From positions 1,116,001 to 1,180,000 of the forward strand of contig JAYKKR010000002.1 of NCBI GenBank assembly GCA_036971615.1: DNA of 64,000 bases, in the 5' to 3' direction. The position numbers and the translations under genes were made by a program. Each line of letters begins with the position of its first letter. Within the stretch, counting starts at the first letter, position 1. This document shows, one piece after another, positions 31,708 to 43,701 of the stretch. Below the pieces are notes generated by a model that worked only from the letters and a program-made list of their open reading frames with translations, was not told where the DNA came from and made no database searches. The stretch comes from Amyloporia xantha. Its lineage: Eukaryota; Basidiomycota; Agaricomycetes; Polyporales; Adustoporiaceae.

Positions 31708-34700
31708 TCAATCATCGCTCATGCTGTCCATAATGACCGTCTCTAATTCAGAATTGGGCGCCAACTGCACCGAAACTAAATGCTCCTCTTGTATCTCCAC
31801 AGTAGCGCCCTCGAGAGTCCCTAGTGGCGGTAAAACTTCTTCTAATGATGGACTGGCTAAGCTTTGCTTCGAAGGCGATTCTCGTCGCCGCCGTGTACGC
31901 CTCGGGCCGCTTGTTGCTGTCGGTGATGCAGGAGGTAAGGCATCAAATCCGTCCGATTTCAGGCGTGCAAGCATATCTTTCGCGATGTCGACAGTGTCGC
32001 TCCCTGTACCAGATCCGGATACAAGGATAGCGTCTGCGCTGAGGTTTAACGGTGTCGCTGAGCGGGTGATCGTATTTGGACGATTGCGACGAGCTTTACG
32101 GCCCACGCTATCACCATTACGCAATTTCTCAAGAAGGTTATCGAGGACTGATGTATCTTCGCCTTCTTGAGCAGTCGCATCCTCTACAGCCTTCTGCCTT
32201 TGGGCCTTCGATTCTTCGGCCGCCTGTTTCCGCTTCTCCATGGCCAACCGTTCCTCCGCGATACTCTGGTTGTCCGCTTTACATTTCTATTGCCAACACA
32301 GCGTGCATGAACTTCAGTACATTGCATGAAGACGAATTCAATAGTTACCTTGTATGATGTGACAAACGTCTTGAATATACCGTAAAATTCAGAGGAACTC
32401 ATATGTTTCTCATCTTCTCCATAATACTTGACGACTTCGGTGTAAATAGCATCAGCATGATTCACATCATCTATCAAGTCCTCAAGTTGTGCGGTAGCCC
32501 GCCCAACAAATGTCCACATTTGTTTTCCGTATCTGTCATTTTGCTCGATGTCGGAGAAGTGATCAGACAGTTCTTGGCGAATTCCTTTGAGACCCTCCCG
32601 CAACTCGGAAAGACTCTTGCGTACATCTTGTAGATTCACTACCATGTACATCATGAGCCAAGACGGCAAGCTGAACATATAATCATTGACGAACCTCTGT
32701 AGGCCTCCGAAGGCGCGCTGAGCTCTTCCAAGAACTCTTCCATATCTGGGAAATGTTTGGTCACTGTTCGTTCTAAGAAATGCAGCAGGGTGGTATTGTG
32801 AACAGATTTGGTATCGACTAACTAGTAATGTAAGGAAGGTGTCAGTAATAAAGAACGTCAGAGACTACATTCCGCAAGAGGACCCACTTTGTTAATACTG
32901 CTGACGCGGAAGCCAAAAGCACCACCTTTGACACCAGTTCCATTCATATAGTTCCCGATGAGTAAAATCAGCTTACAAATCAAGCCGCATTAGAGTGAAA
33001 TGACTCGACAAAAAGGATCAAACGACTCACGCTCAATAGCTCTTTGAATCGTTTTGCGTGCAACAATGCATGCCCGGCCTGCGATAGTTTTCTCGCGCTC
33101 TGACACACAAATTAGACATAACCTACAGGACCTGAACAAAACCTACATCGTCAAGGAGCGACCAAGTCTCGTCAAAGACACGCTTGTATAGCATGCCTTC
33201 GATCCTTGGGCCCAACCGGTCAATCTTGATCAGTTGTACCATCAAGCGGTCAGATGGGTGCAGACCGGCCAACTCATCTGCGTCAGCGTTGCGATACACG
33301 TTCAATTTACCAACCTGTGTACTAGAGTCACATGGGTTTTACGCAACGTGAAACCTGGACAACGCACCTGCTCAGGATTGGGCAGCACGGGTTTCAACTC
33401 GCTCAAGAATACCTGCGTGCATACATCTTGATCAAAATGCCGGATCTTCATGGCGATTTCCTCAGGTTGTAGCTTCTTCACAGTCTGTATCAGAATCTCT
33501 GATACACATAATTTAGTGTTCTCGCATGAGACCATGAAGAACGGGCATACCAACACGCTTCTTAGTTTGCGGGTCGAGGACACTCTTGAGTTCAGCCCGC
33601 TTCTGCTTCGCTGCGATCATGTTGTTCCTTCAACAACAGTCATTGAGAAGCACCACATAGACCTCACCCATTAAGTTGATAACCAGTTGTTTTGCTTTAA
33701 AATCTTCCTCCATCTCCATCCAAACCCCATCTGACTGTAACTTACGTACCCATTCCTCTTCCTTGAGAGATTCCTCCTCGTTGAAGACGGTCTTGATTGC
33801 TTGCTGCTGTGGAAGTTTATCCCACTGCAATTGCTTCATCTTAGTACCTGGCGTGATAGATAGGTCTTTACGTGCAGACAGAAGATTGCCAATGGTGGTT
33901 CCAAGAAATGCCGAAGACCGAGCAGATGCAGGAGCTGAGCTAGACGATGAAGATAATCCTGTCTTCAATGCAGAAGCGGACGATGGCGAGCGTAAGGTGC
34001 TAGAAGATGGGACTCTGGCCAATGCGCGGCCGAATGGTGGTGGTGGTGGAGGAGGAGGCGGAGGAGGCGGAGGAGGCGGAGGCGGAGGCGGCAACTGTCC
34101 AACAGTAGCTGCAGATGAATCAGACTTGAAACGTGGAGAGGAATCATTTGAAGGCGGCGGCGGCGGTGGAGGTGGAGGCGGCGGCGGCGGCGGCGGCGGT
34201 GGTGGAGGAGGTAGAGGCGACGCTGTTGAAGGAAGCTGTACGTCACCCTCCTCCGCAAGGGTAGGTAGCGTAGGTGACGCCTGCGGACTAGGTTCAGAAG
34301 GTGGGCGCCCCTTCTCAGTGAGGCGTCTGCGCAATTGCTCTGCTAGCGAGACAGGAGCTGGGGAGCGGACACTGTCCACAAAGGTGGCGGAACTGATTGA
34401 CGTCTGTGCTGTCAGAGTAAGCGATTCACTGCTAGTAGAACGCGACTGCCCGGAATCGCTCTCTAAATCTTCTGACCCAGCAACCTGATCGACGTCTCGT
34501 TGCTGAGCGAAATTCTCCACCGGTGTCACCACGGCATTACTTAATTTCGAAGGAATGGAGGTATAGTCACTCAATGGAGGCCGCAAAATATCCTTTCGTC
34601 GCGGTGAACCCCTGATACTTCGAGGGCTAGCCGAGTTGCTACCGCGATCCAGATACTGTGGACCGCACCTAAGTCAGATATAAAACGATGTTTGCTTCAT

Positions 34701-37072
34701 TCGCTCACCATAGCACCTTGTGCCAGTTGCTGCTGTATTTGCTCTTGCACAATGGCATCATCGGCATCCATGAACTGCGATGTGCGCCCAGTGGAAACTT
34801 CGGGATCCCTCGAATTTGCGGAAGATTTGGATTGGCCCTTGCCGAAAGACGGATTTGGCCGCCTAAGGCTGCCTGATCTTTTCGGTGTCAGGTCATCATC
34901 CTCACTGGCCACTGTATCGTCTTCACCATTTGGAGTTTGATCGCCAGGCCTCCGTCTTCGGCGTTTGTCACGGCCTTCGAGAATGCTGATTGTCTTGTCT
35001 CGCTGAAAATGCCTCTCCAACGTTTCTATCAACGTCTTGCGATCCATGGCGCCTGCGTTGTCAAAAATTTTGTGGACGCCTTTACCAACTTCCTTGAGCA
35101 TCCTGAAGAGCTCCATAATTTGAGCCTCCAACTGCGCAATCTGTTCTTCATAACCCGCTTTCTGCGTCTCAAGCTGACCCTGGAGCCTCGCAGTATTATC
35201 ACGAGATATCTGAAGCTTCTCCTCCAGGCGCACAACGTGAGCTTTGAGAACGCCTACGAGACCGTCACTACCTCGTGCAACCTCTTCTTCTAGAGCTTCT
35301 TTTTCCAGACGGTACTGCAGTGCTGCAGCATGGGCTTTGGCGAGTTCATCGTCCAGATGTTGGTATCGATCTGCTTCGTTGAACTGAGCAATAATCCGCG
35401 CAACCGAATGACCCAGTCTCTGTTCGGCACGGGCCAATTGCTTGTCCAGAACAACATCAGTCACAAGGGAATCTATGAGTTGATAGTAATGAACTAGAGT
35501 GGGTCCTTCCTCCCGTATCAGCAACAAGTGCTGCATCATGGAGAGAAAATGGTCCTTGGCTTTCGTATCCTGTGTAGCGGCCTTCAACGCGTTGAATACA
35601 TCCTGTGGGTTTGTATAATCCCGCAAGATCTCTGCATCGATCCGTTCCTTCAGCTTCCTATCATCATTATCGAGAATTTGCTGGATTTTATCGATCTGCG
35701 TATTGATCCCAGAGACGCCAAAAGTACGACATAGCTCCATGATTCGCTTGAGACCAGCTGCTTCCATGTGTGACCGATGGTGTACTCTGAGCTCGAAGTC
35801 GTCAAATCCGTCCAGAATGCCAACTATGAGAAACAAATTCGCCACCTGTCGCGATATCAGCCAGCGTTGCAGCAAGCGGACTCGACTGAAGACTTGCCGT
35901 GTATTCATTCAAGGAACTGTCGACTCCACCATGCCTCTTAACTTCTTCGCTTGCGCCGACTAAAGTACCCATCTTTCCTCTTCCAGAAAGTGAACTTTCG
36001 AAATATTTGAACCAATAGCTGAAACATGTCGAAGATTCGCCGTTGGCTGAACTGAGCGTTTCTAGGGCAGATACAACGAGTGGTTGGGCCTGTGCATCAT
36101 TCCAGTATACGAGGAAGACAAGCACATCGAGCACGATCTTGCGCGTTGATAAATGCGGGGTATTGAGCGAGGATGTGATTTGCATGACGATTTGGGGGTG
36201 CGTTATGCCATCTTTCAAAGAAAACTAATGATCTCTTTGAGAAATGGTGGAACAAGTACCACGATGAACATACCGGATGATTAAGAATCTGCTTAAGGCA
36301 CTTCGCAACTTCATATTCCAAATCAATATCATCCTTTCGTCTACATGTGGTGGGTCAAGTAAAAGAAGTGATGTTCTGAGAGATACATACCTTTGTGCCC
36401 CTTTACGACTAATATGGTGGAGCGTCTGTGCCAGCACAGACGTACCTTGAAGGGAAACGAAGTGTTTAAACCAGCTGAGGACAACATCAGATAGGTGACT
36501 CACATGTCGTTTCTATCAGCGACTTACTTCAGTTCTTTACTTCGCAACGAGACCTGCAGGCTTGACGCCTGCTTCGCCGTAACAGTCTTGTCAACGAATC
36601 TCTTGATATACCACTCTGGTGTGCCATCAACAAACGCAGCAGACTGTCCAGGTTCCGTCTGCTTCTTGGCCTGTTCTTCCCGCTGTCTTTCTTCCTTCCA
36701 CCGGATTTGCTCGTCATTATAGACAATGTGCCACTTCTGTTCAGTAGACAAATTCGGCAAGTCTCCCAAATCCCGCATCCTCATAATATTCTGAAAAAGT
36801 GCCTCAATGTCCTCGTCATTCTCCGGGCGGGGGAAGTAAAATTCATCGGTGGAGGCAAGGCGGTGCAGATGGTGAGAGAGAGAGGAGAGATGAGGATGTT
36901 GACTCTCGAGAGGAGATAAAGAGGAAGCATGGCGTGAATGTCGACTCGAGTCCGACCGAGCCGTAGCGGTTGACATATGAGACAGAGGACGTAGAGACTT
37001 TTCATGTTGATCCTGACTTGAAAGAGAGGACTGGCGGGGCCGACTCTTTTTCTTGCCGAAGAAAGTCTCCAT
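31708..37072 (-). CDS. bni1: Diaphanous-related formin (Bni1/SepA type)
   Basis: A large minus-strand gene with about 15 short introns, roughly 1,500 residues. It nucleates and processively elongates unbranched actin filaments for tip growth and septation. Domain order: a basic Ser-rich N-terminus (METFFGKKK...), a GTPase-binding/FH3 region with the Bni1-typical 'GTPEWYIKRFVDKTVTAKQ', and a coiled-coil segment (about 35350-34990). An FH1 follows with two polyproline runs (about 34210-34151 and 34092-34034). The FH2 (about 33870-32300) carries 'MKQLQWDKLP', 'LKPVLPNPEQ', 'GNYMNGTGVKGGAFGFRVSS' and 'LLHFLERTV'. A charged tail includes 'AMEKRKQAAEESKAQRQK', a likely DAD-adjacent segment. Rho-GTPase relief of GBD-DAD autoinhibition is known for the family. 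The start is the ATG at 37072; the end is TGA/TAA at 31708. Confidence 0.9.
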
Positions 37073-37456
37073 GCCACATGAATAAGAGGGAAATGTGATA
37101 CGATCTCCTCAGTAGAAAGAAAATAGAATCGCAAGCTTTAACTGTCAACAGAGGACCTGTGGTCCTGGTCGTCGCGACGAGCAGAGTGCTACAGTAGACG
37201 GCACATAGCCAAATAGCAATTACAACGATTAGATAACCACGTGCGCATGGGGCGCGACATATCAGCCCGCACCAATAATTTGACATAAACGACTCCTTTC
37301 AATATGGGCAGTAGAGTGACAGCCTTCCTCTCTTATATAACAAGACAGCATATGTATCTGAGTATACACATGAGTTCTGATATACACGCAACACAGGATC
37401 TGTTCGGTAGCGGCAACAAATTCAACACATGCTCAGTTCCCATATCGCTCTCGAGC
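37073..37456. other. Intergenic: formin promoter side / RBM gene 3' side
   Basis: 384 nt without a supported frame. It must contain the formin 5' leader. TATATAA-like text near 37333-37339 points the wrong way to be assigned. Confidence 0.4.
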
Positions 37457-40347
37457 CTAATTCATGAAACATGAGTTGAGTACGGTCCTCCGCATGAATA
37501 GGCTACGAATAAGACTGACCACATCCTGTGCCATGTGGACATAACCAGAATATCCTTCCGCATATTTCCCGATCTCTCTGCCTTTGCTCGCTCCCAATCC
37601 CGCGCCCTGAGCATAAATAGCCGTGTGGCTGTGGAAGGAGATGTCAATATCAGTATACTTTATCCAACAAGTCCAGCGGGGATAAATAGGCTCACATAGG
37701 ATCAACTCTGCCCTTCACCATCGGTCCCGAGTCCAGTGCCTTCCTTCCAACCCATCATCTTGAGCAGCTTGTTCCCTACATTATTGTCGTCCTTTCCAGG
37801 ATTTACAGGTGGGGGAGGAGGAGTAGGCGGACGAGGCGGCCCCTCCGCGTGCTTTCTTTTCACGGCCGACGGAATGGCTTCCATTGGTAGCGGGACGTCT
37901 GGCTGGTTATGCATCACTCGTCGCTCGGATGCCCGATCCCGATATTTCGGCTGCTCAGCCTTTGCACGAACATTCATCACCTTCTCTCGAGCAATGTCCC
38001 GTAGGTTTGCGTCCTTGTAATTTTTCTGCAAGCCATGCCACGACAATAAGCTGATTGATTCGATAGGACTAGAGCCACGGGGACCAGCTCACCTTGTGTA
38101 GCTCGGATTCCTTGTTGTGGCGCTTCAACTGATCCATAGATTTGAATTGGCGAGCACACAGCAAACAGGTCATTGCGTAAGTGTCCGAGAACTCGAATTC
38201 GGAATTCAAAGGTGCAGGAGTATTCGATTTTGCCTTCGGCTGTGTAGAAGTCACGCTCGAAGACCCAGCCTTTTGATGTCAATCCATGCAAATAAGGATG
38301 TGCAATGTAAATCGAGGCAAATGGCGTACCGCAGCGGGTGGAGCAGCGACTTCCACGGGATTTGTGTCATGATTGAGAACTTCCTGTACTTGATTCCATT
38401 TGTTGATGTTGTTCACGATCTGTGTGGGCTGTTAAGCAAATAACTCTGATATAGCTTTATTTACACACCTTTTTACTCGCGATGAGCGGCGCAACCTTCT
38501 TCGCAGTAAAAACTAAAAAATATCGATTTCGACATGTCAATGGCCGCCGCGATCACAAATCACGAGTGACCATGCACGTCAGAATAGTTAAACTTACTCT
38601 TCAGGTCTTCGGATGAGTCCTTCGGGTTTTCATTGTCACTGATGGATGCGTCCTCTACGGAATCCTCCGTCATGGAGAATGCGTGTGACAAAGGCACGGC
38701 CTTAGAAGGACCACTATTAGCGGTAATACTCGCAGGGGCCTGCCTGCCAGAAACGCCGCCCTTGAAGCTCAGAGTAACGGGTTTATCTGAAAGAGGCAGA
38801 TTCGATGCCTCCGTAGGACGCTCTTCAACTGACACCACCGCGTCAGAACCACCTTGATAATGAGTCAGCGAGGAAACATACTCCAGACCTGAAGTTAAAC
38901 CTACTCTTCTGTTTCTTCTTTTCTTTCTTGTCTTTCACCGATGCCGGGACAGGCTGAGATGGCTCGTCGACTTCGAACTCGAGTACTGCCGCAGTTGATG
39001 CCTCATCCCAGTATCTGATCCACGCTCCCTCAACACCACCCAAACTAGATGAGGATGCGATGCAAGCTTCATCACGCAGGGAGTGGTCCGGAAGAGGTTG
39101 AAACGAATAAGGATGCGCGAACGAGGCGGCCACCGGTCTGTCAGAGATTCTGAAGCCCGAAGGGTGTATTTGGGGAGACATCGTCGCGCCGAGAACAGAG
39201 GAAGCAGACTACCCCCACATCAAAGATACGTATTCACTGAAGTTATGAAATACCTACCTGCACGTCTATAAATTCCACGAACGCAAATCCCCAACTGGCC
39301 ATGGTAACTTTGTCCTTTATAAGAATGATTCTTCGCATGCCGCGCGCCCCCTCTTTTCCGGGTCCCGCAGATGTCTTCATCGCCTGAGCGATAGCTTGAG
39401 GCCCAGAAAGGGGGTCAAGACCACGGAAGAGAAGCACGGGAGCCTGAGTATTTCCGATATCTCGTGTGCCGTCGTTAACATACTGGGGACCGCGAGCGCG
39501 TTTCTCCCCAGGACTGGCACTCTGCGAATAGTCTATCTTGACTCGGCGACCACCTGGCGGCGTCGTGCTACCTGCTTCGAGTGCCTTGTAGAACGCGGCA
39601 GCGGCGGAAGCACCGTGAGAGGCGGGCGGAGGGACCTGGATGAAAGGAAAGAGAGGATCGACGAAAGCACGGGCGTGCTCGACGCTCGGAAACTGGGCAA
39701 ACCCGAAACCCTTCGATATACCTTAAAAAGGAGGGACAATCACCAGCAAGGAAAGAGAAGTACGTCAATGCACTGCAGAAACGGCAGGAAGGACGAAGGG
39801 GCAAGTGCCTGTGGATCTGTCTCGGATAATGGTGACCGTTTCAACATTGCACTTGCTGCTAGTGAGATACGCCTGAAGCTGCATCACAAGGTCAGGCTAT
39901 GAGAAAGGTTGTAATGCATGTTGATGTGGAACTGTTACGAACATCTGCTTCTGTGAAATCTGGATCCAGACCTAAGAAGATTACGTGCGGGCTTGGGTCG
40001 CTTGGGACAAGGCGCTTCTTGTTATGCCCACCGCCTCTTGGATAGCGTTCATCCGACGAATAATCTGGGGCGTAGTCGGCTTGACGCCCAACACCGTAGT
40101 CGTATGCATTATCATCATAACCCTGTTCATGCGCAAACGATGCATCGTATCCCTGCAAAAGGTTGAATCATAATCGGTAGCACTCGATAGAGAAACTGAC
40201 CCCGTGGTTGTATTTCCTGCGCTTTCCCTCACCATAATACTCGTCATCTCTGGGGTGAACGTTACTGGTTCCCGAGGTTTGATACTGCCACGAGGAAGCA
40301 TCATCGACAGGGTATTTGCCTCTGTCCCATTCACGGTTGAACGCCAT
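37457..40347 (-). CDS. RBM5/RBM10-like splicing factor (RRM, C2H2 zinc finger, G-patch)
   Basis: Starts at the ATG at 40347 ('MAFNREWDRGKYP') and ends at TAG 37457. Introns are short (for example GTCAGT...TGCAG near 40150-40200). RRM1 begins 'HVIFLGLDPDFTEADV' (about 40060) and includes a 'KGFGFAQFPSVEHARAF'-type RNP1. RRM2 begins 'APVLLFRGLDPLSG' (about 39440) and ends 'SWGFAFVEFIDVQ'. A C2H2 finger reads 'CLLCARQFKSMDQLKRHNKE' (about 38165). A G-patch reads 'LLKMMGWKEGTGLGTDGEG', then after an intron 'AQGAGLGASKGREIGKY' (about 37600). This order matches the RBM5/6/10 family, which acts in early spliceosome assembly and 3' splice-site choice in the nucleus. The G-patch would recruit a DEAH helicase. 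An OCRE domain was not seen. Confidence 0.85.
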
Positions 40348-41073
40348 CCGAGTAGCCTACAGGATAGATAAATGAGCAGAAGAGAGAGAGAGAGAAATGT
40401 TGCCGTGATAAATGTATGGAAGGAAGATCCGTGTGCACTGAACATCCAGCGCTGGGAGACGAGTCAAACAACTGTCAACATCGCCTTCCGACCACCTTGC
40501 TCTCACCTTCATGGCTGGCCACGGTCAGTATATATGCCATCTATGTCGTCGCATCGCCTGGCTGATCTCTTCTCTATAATTATTAGGTTATACTAAAGTG
40601 AGTCTCATTGTTAGACTCCCGGTACAGCCGTCGCTAAATGACGACTTCTTGAGCTTGATCCCGCCATTGAGCGATGGAACCATATGGTACGCGCTCGCAT
40701 TCCGGTCGTCTCTCGTTCCTTTCGTGTTCACGAGTGCCATATTAGCGTGAAAATGCGTACAAGCACTTCCGCTTCACCCCGCGCACCGCTTGGCAGTCCA
40801 TTTGTGGGCTCGTCTTGATTCCCGGGGCCGTCCTGTATCTTGCTTCTAACCAAGATGTATGTCTTGCAAATCGTCTCATAATTCCTAACCTGAATACCTA
40901 TCGCGTATAGATGAAGTGGAGCTGGGCAGGAAAGTTGAAGAATCAATCGCTAGCTCGCACTTCTCCATCTGACCCCGAATCATCGGATTGAACGCTGGTG
41001 CTTGTGTATCCAATCAATCTCATTATTTCGCATTCTACACTGTCACAATGCTATTCCGACGGATAATTTGGCT
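40348..41073. other. Intergenic between RBM-like gene start and COQ7 end
   Basis: About 725 nt. The RBM-like promoter should lie at the left edge. A GAGAGAGAGAGA run at 40381-40396 is the only simple feature. Small open frames here are not supported. Confidence 0.4.
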
Positions 41074-41977
41074 CTAGAATCTCCTGCAGAGCTCAATGGC
41101 TACCTTGCATCCAGCTCCTACAACAGTGCTCAAAAGCGCGTGTGCGGGCGCTCGTTGGGAGTGGTTTTCGACCGCGACATCGAGGTGTTCAAGTTCGTCA
41201 TCCCGGAATTCTTCTATTACTCCTCTCAATAGTGGCACGCTTGAATGAGATTCAGGTAGACCCTTCATCTGTTTAAGCTGGCTTCAGCAAACCGTCAGCA
41301 GGTGGAAGAGTGCGAATGGTAGACGACGCCTACTCGTCATAATGTTCGCCGATGACAGACTCAACAGCTTCTGTGCAGGCCATCGCTGCCTCTTTGCCCA
41401 TAAGCGCGGTGACAGCTCCCAGCCCGAACCCGGCTACTTGGGCGACTTCCCAAAGTATGGTAGGTCGTACACGATGCTGTACCTGTAACTTGTTCATCAC
41501 TGCAAGATGCTTCTTCTCTTGATCCCACATGCTCTATAGTGGCGTCCATCACCAGGCTTTGAGTGTTACTGGACAGCATAAGTACACGGTGTGGTGACTT
41601 GCCTGGATCAGTGGGCCCACGACAGAATCGCGACCAAGGATTGCCATTTGGCCTTTGTAGATGAAATTGGCGGCTAGCTCCCCAGCCTGGTCGACTCTGA
41701 GCGCACTTTCAAGTTCATGGCGTTGTTGCTTCGAGATGTCCAAGGGCGTAGTACTGATGGCTGGGTCTCCGACTTTCGGGTTCGTATAGGCTGAAGAAGG
41801 ATCTGCTTGGTGCTTGCAGGATATAAGTCTTCGGAAATGGGCAGACGTAGATCTCAATGGTTGGGTGCCGAGAGCCCTTGGTAGAGTCTGCATGTAGAGC
41901 CCTGTCCGCATAAGTCGTCGAATGCGAGCGAAAGGACAAGCCTCCGAGAGACACCGTAACCGGAGCGATCGTGTCAC
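41074..41977 (-). CDS. coq7: Ubiquinone biosynthesis hydroxylase COQ7 (demethoxyubiquinone hydroxylase)
   Basis: A mitochondrial di-iron monooxygenase that hydroxylates demethoxyubiquinone in the coenzyme Q pathway. Exons read: N-terminal presequence and '[20 protein letters not shown]' (first iron-ligand Glu, about 41690), '[15 protein letters not shown]' (ExxH ligand, about 41530), '[13 protein letters not shown]' (about 41340), and after an intron at about 41269-41338, '[20 protein letters not shown]' (second ExxH) through to 'LCRRF' and stop at 41074. All expected Glu/His ligands are present in two carboxylate-bridged repeats. Length is about 230 residues, normal for the family. The first ATG at 41977 gives an Arg-rich, acid-poor leader as expected for import. 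The start could also be a nearby downstream Met. Confidence 0.92.
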
Positions 41978-42199
41978 ATGATACCGGGCGTCTGGCCCCC
42001 ACGTTAGTTACGGTGGATGCTCATTGCCCTCTCGATTGCAGCTACTCCTCTTACCTTTCTTCGCGAGTTTTGCTATCCAGTACAGTACGTTGATCCGAGG
42101 TTAAAGTGATAGAGTCGTTTGGTGCTCATACCTCTTGCAAATCAGCGCAATTATGTCATCTACTACGTTCGTGTACTCTCTCGTTTATGGAACTTGACC

Positions 42200-43293
42200 C
42201 AAACAGCATCAGCAGGTTGACACCTTCTGCCGCTGTGGATATGTCCAACGAGCGTGAGTGGGCAGCCAAGCTCGGTATGTTCTGTAGCCAGTCATAAGTC
42301 CCCGGATAAGGTTGACGTCTATCACCAAGGCATGCTTGATTGGGACTCTACCCAAATTGTTTTCACTAAGCGGTCTCTCCTTGAGTTCCTGAAGTGAGAA
42401 TCCTGCTCCGCTCCCTACCACACGCACGGCCCTATGTATTTGTATTCGCTGAGAGGTCGATATTGCCAGGTACGCGGGTGTCACTGTTGACCCAAACTTC
42501 ACAAACATACAGAAGCTACCACGTATGCTTACGTCTCATCTGGGTTGCGGTTGCTTTAATAACCATCAATTGCCCTGTCTGTTAAGGATATGCACGCTTT
42601 GCAACCATCGCTGACAGAAAGGACGGCGAGCCCAGCGCGGTCACACCTGAGGAGCCTCCTGTATCGGGTGAGCTTGACATATAATTTCTGCAATTCTTTG
42701 ATTACACGTTCTGTCGTAGAGGCTGGCCAAGCTGCGTACCGACCTTCGCGCAGGGTGCGGACAGCACCCGGAGGTTCACACACCGCTATCTTCGGAAACG
42801 ATGCCGATGACGATGTACTGGCAACCGCTCCTCCCCTTAAGCAACATGTGCGCGAATAGTGCTCTTCCAAAATTATCCTAATTAGCTGATGCAAATGAAG
42901 CTTGCCCAGAATCCGCCCGTGCAGGAAGTCGATACACAAGCGGCGGTTAAACAGAATTCAGACGAAGCGAGGGAAAGTGTTGTAGAAGAGCAGAAGCCGA
43001 AGTACGTATGATATCTTGGTTCACCTTCTCCGAGTGTTGACGCGTTGACAGGAGTAAGCGCACGACTTCTAGTGTCGCTAGTCTCTGGGATGAACCTGAC
43101 AATAGTGAGCTCTTCAAACCAACACGCCGGCGAGTTGCCTCAAAAAAATCAGTGATTTTGTCTCACAAACTTTCTTCTATCCAGCGTGCGCGAAATGCCA
43201 GGAGGAAAAGACAATATCTCGGGGGTAGGTGTTTGCTGTCTATACGCATCTAATGCACCAGGTACTTACTTGTTACTTGTCCAGATATTCTAA
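42200..43293 (+). CDS. Small protein with repeated R-R-V-R-x-x-P-G-G motifs
   Basis: Exons inferred: about 42322-42393 (HQGMLDWDSTQIVFTKRSLL), 42475-42520 (YAGVTVDPNF), 42587-42665 (RFATIADRKDGEPSAV), then an exon with 'RPSRRVRTAPGGSHTAIFGN' ending near 42850, one from about 42900 to 43009, one with 'TSSVASLWDEPDNSELFKP', and a final pair giving 'RRVREMPGGKDNISG-IF' and stop at 43293. The twin RRVR..PGG..I motifs recall SPIRAL1/HN1-type microtubule-associated short motifs and small fungal proteins ending PGGKD. I cannot name a function. The first exon and start codon are unresolved (ATG 42190 or 42241 do not join cleanly), so 42200 is approximate. One intron seems to use a GC donor. Confidence 0.5.
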
Positions 43294-43426
43294 ACCGGTC
43301 TATCGATGTGAATTTGTGAATAGGGATATGACGCTGGTCCTTGGTTGTATGAATGTAACCACTGTTGCTATTTGGGAAGTTGTAGTCGTAAAATTGGACT
43401 GCTTGAAGAATAAAAATGCATATCTT

Positions 43427-43520
43427 GGTGGCGGCGAGGTTCGAACTCGCGCGGACTTGCGCCCATTGGGAATCAAGTAAACTTAAATCCAACGCCTTAG
43501 ACCAACTCGGCCACGCCACC
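43427..43520 (-). tRNA. tRNA-Leu, anticodon UAA, with a short intron
   Basis: The minus strand gives acceptor GGTGGCG/CGCCACC (7 bp perfect), D-arm GCCGAGTTGGTCTAAGGC, anticodon region TTGGA-TTTAAG, a long variable arm (GGGCGCAAGTCC), and T-arm GCGAG-TTCGAAC-CTCGC. The long variable arm and the D-arm say class II Leu. The loop reads TT-TAA-G, so anticodon UAA. An intron of about 9-10 nt follows position 37, where introns of fungal tRNA-Leu genes sit. One A-C mismatch remains in the anticodon stem in my fold. A and B boxes are intact. Confidence 0.85.
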
Positions 43521-43701
43521 AGCCTCCCGATACCACTGACATTTCCACTTGTATCTGTTGATTGCTTAAACATTTGGTTTGTCCATCAATGGGCCATACC
43601 ACAATTTGAAAATTTACAACAACCCTTCGAAAAGCACTTGTACCCAGCTACAGGACCGAAAAAGAAATGCACCGCCTCCGAGCAGAGGACATCGACGTGT
43701 A

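Noticed and set aside
31682..32170. 162-codon plus-strand frame
   Set aside because: Antisense of the formin C-terminal tail.
33676..34488. Plus-strand frame with long poly-Gly runs
   Set aside because: Exact antisense shadow of the formin FH1 polyproline region; the minus strand carries the real domains.
39396..39902. 168-codon plus-strand frame
   Set aside because: Antisense of the RRM region of the RBM5/10-like gene.
42209..42508. 99-codon minus-strand frame as an independent gene
   Set aside because: It conflicts with plus-strand exons that splice into the PGG-motif protein, and I recognise no family in it; not fully excluded.
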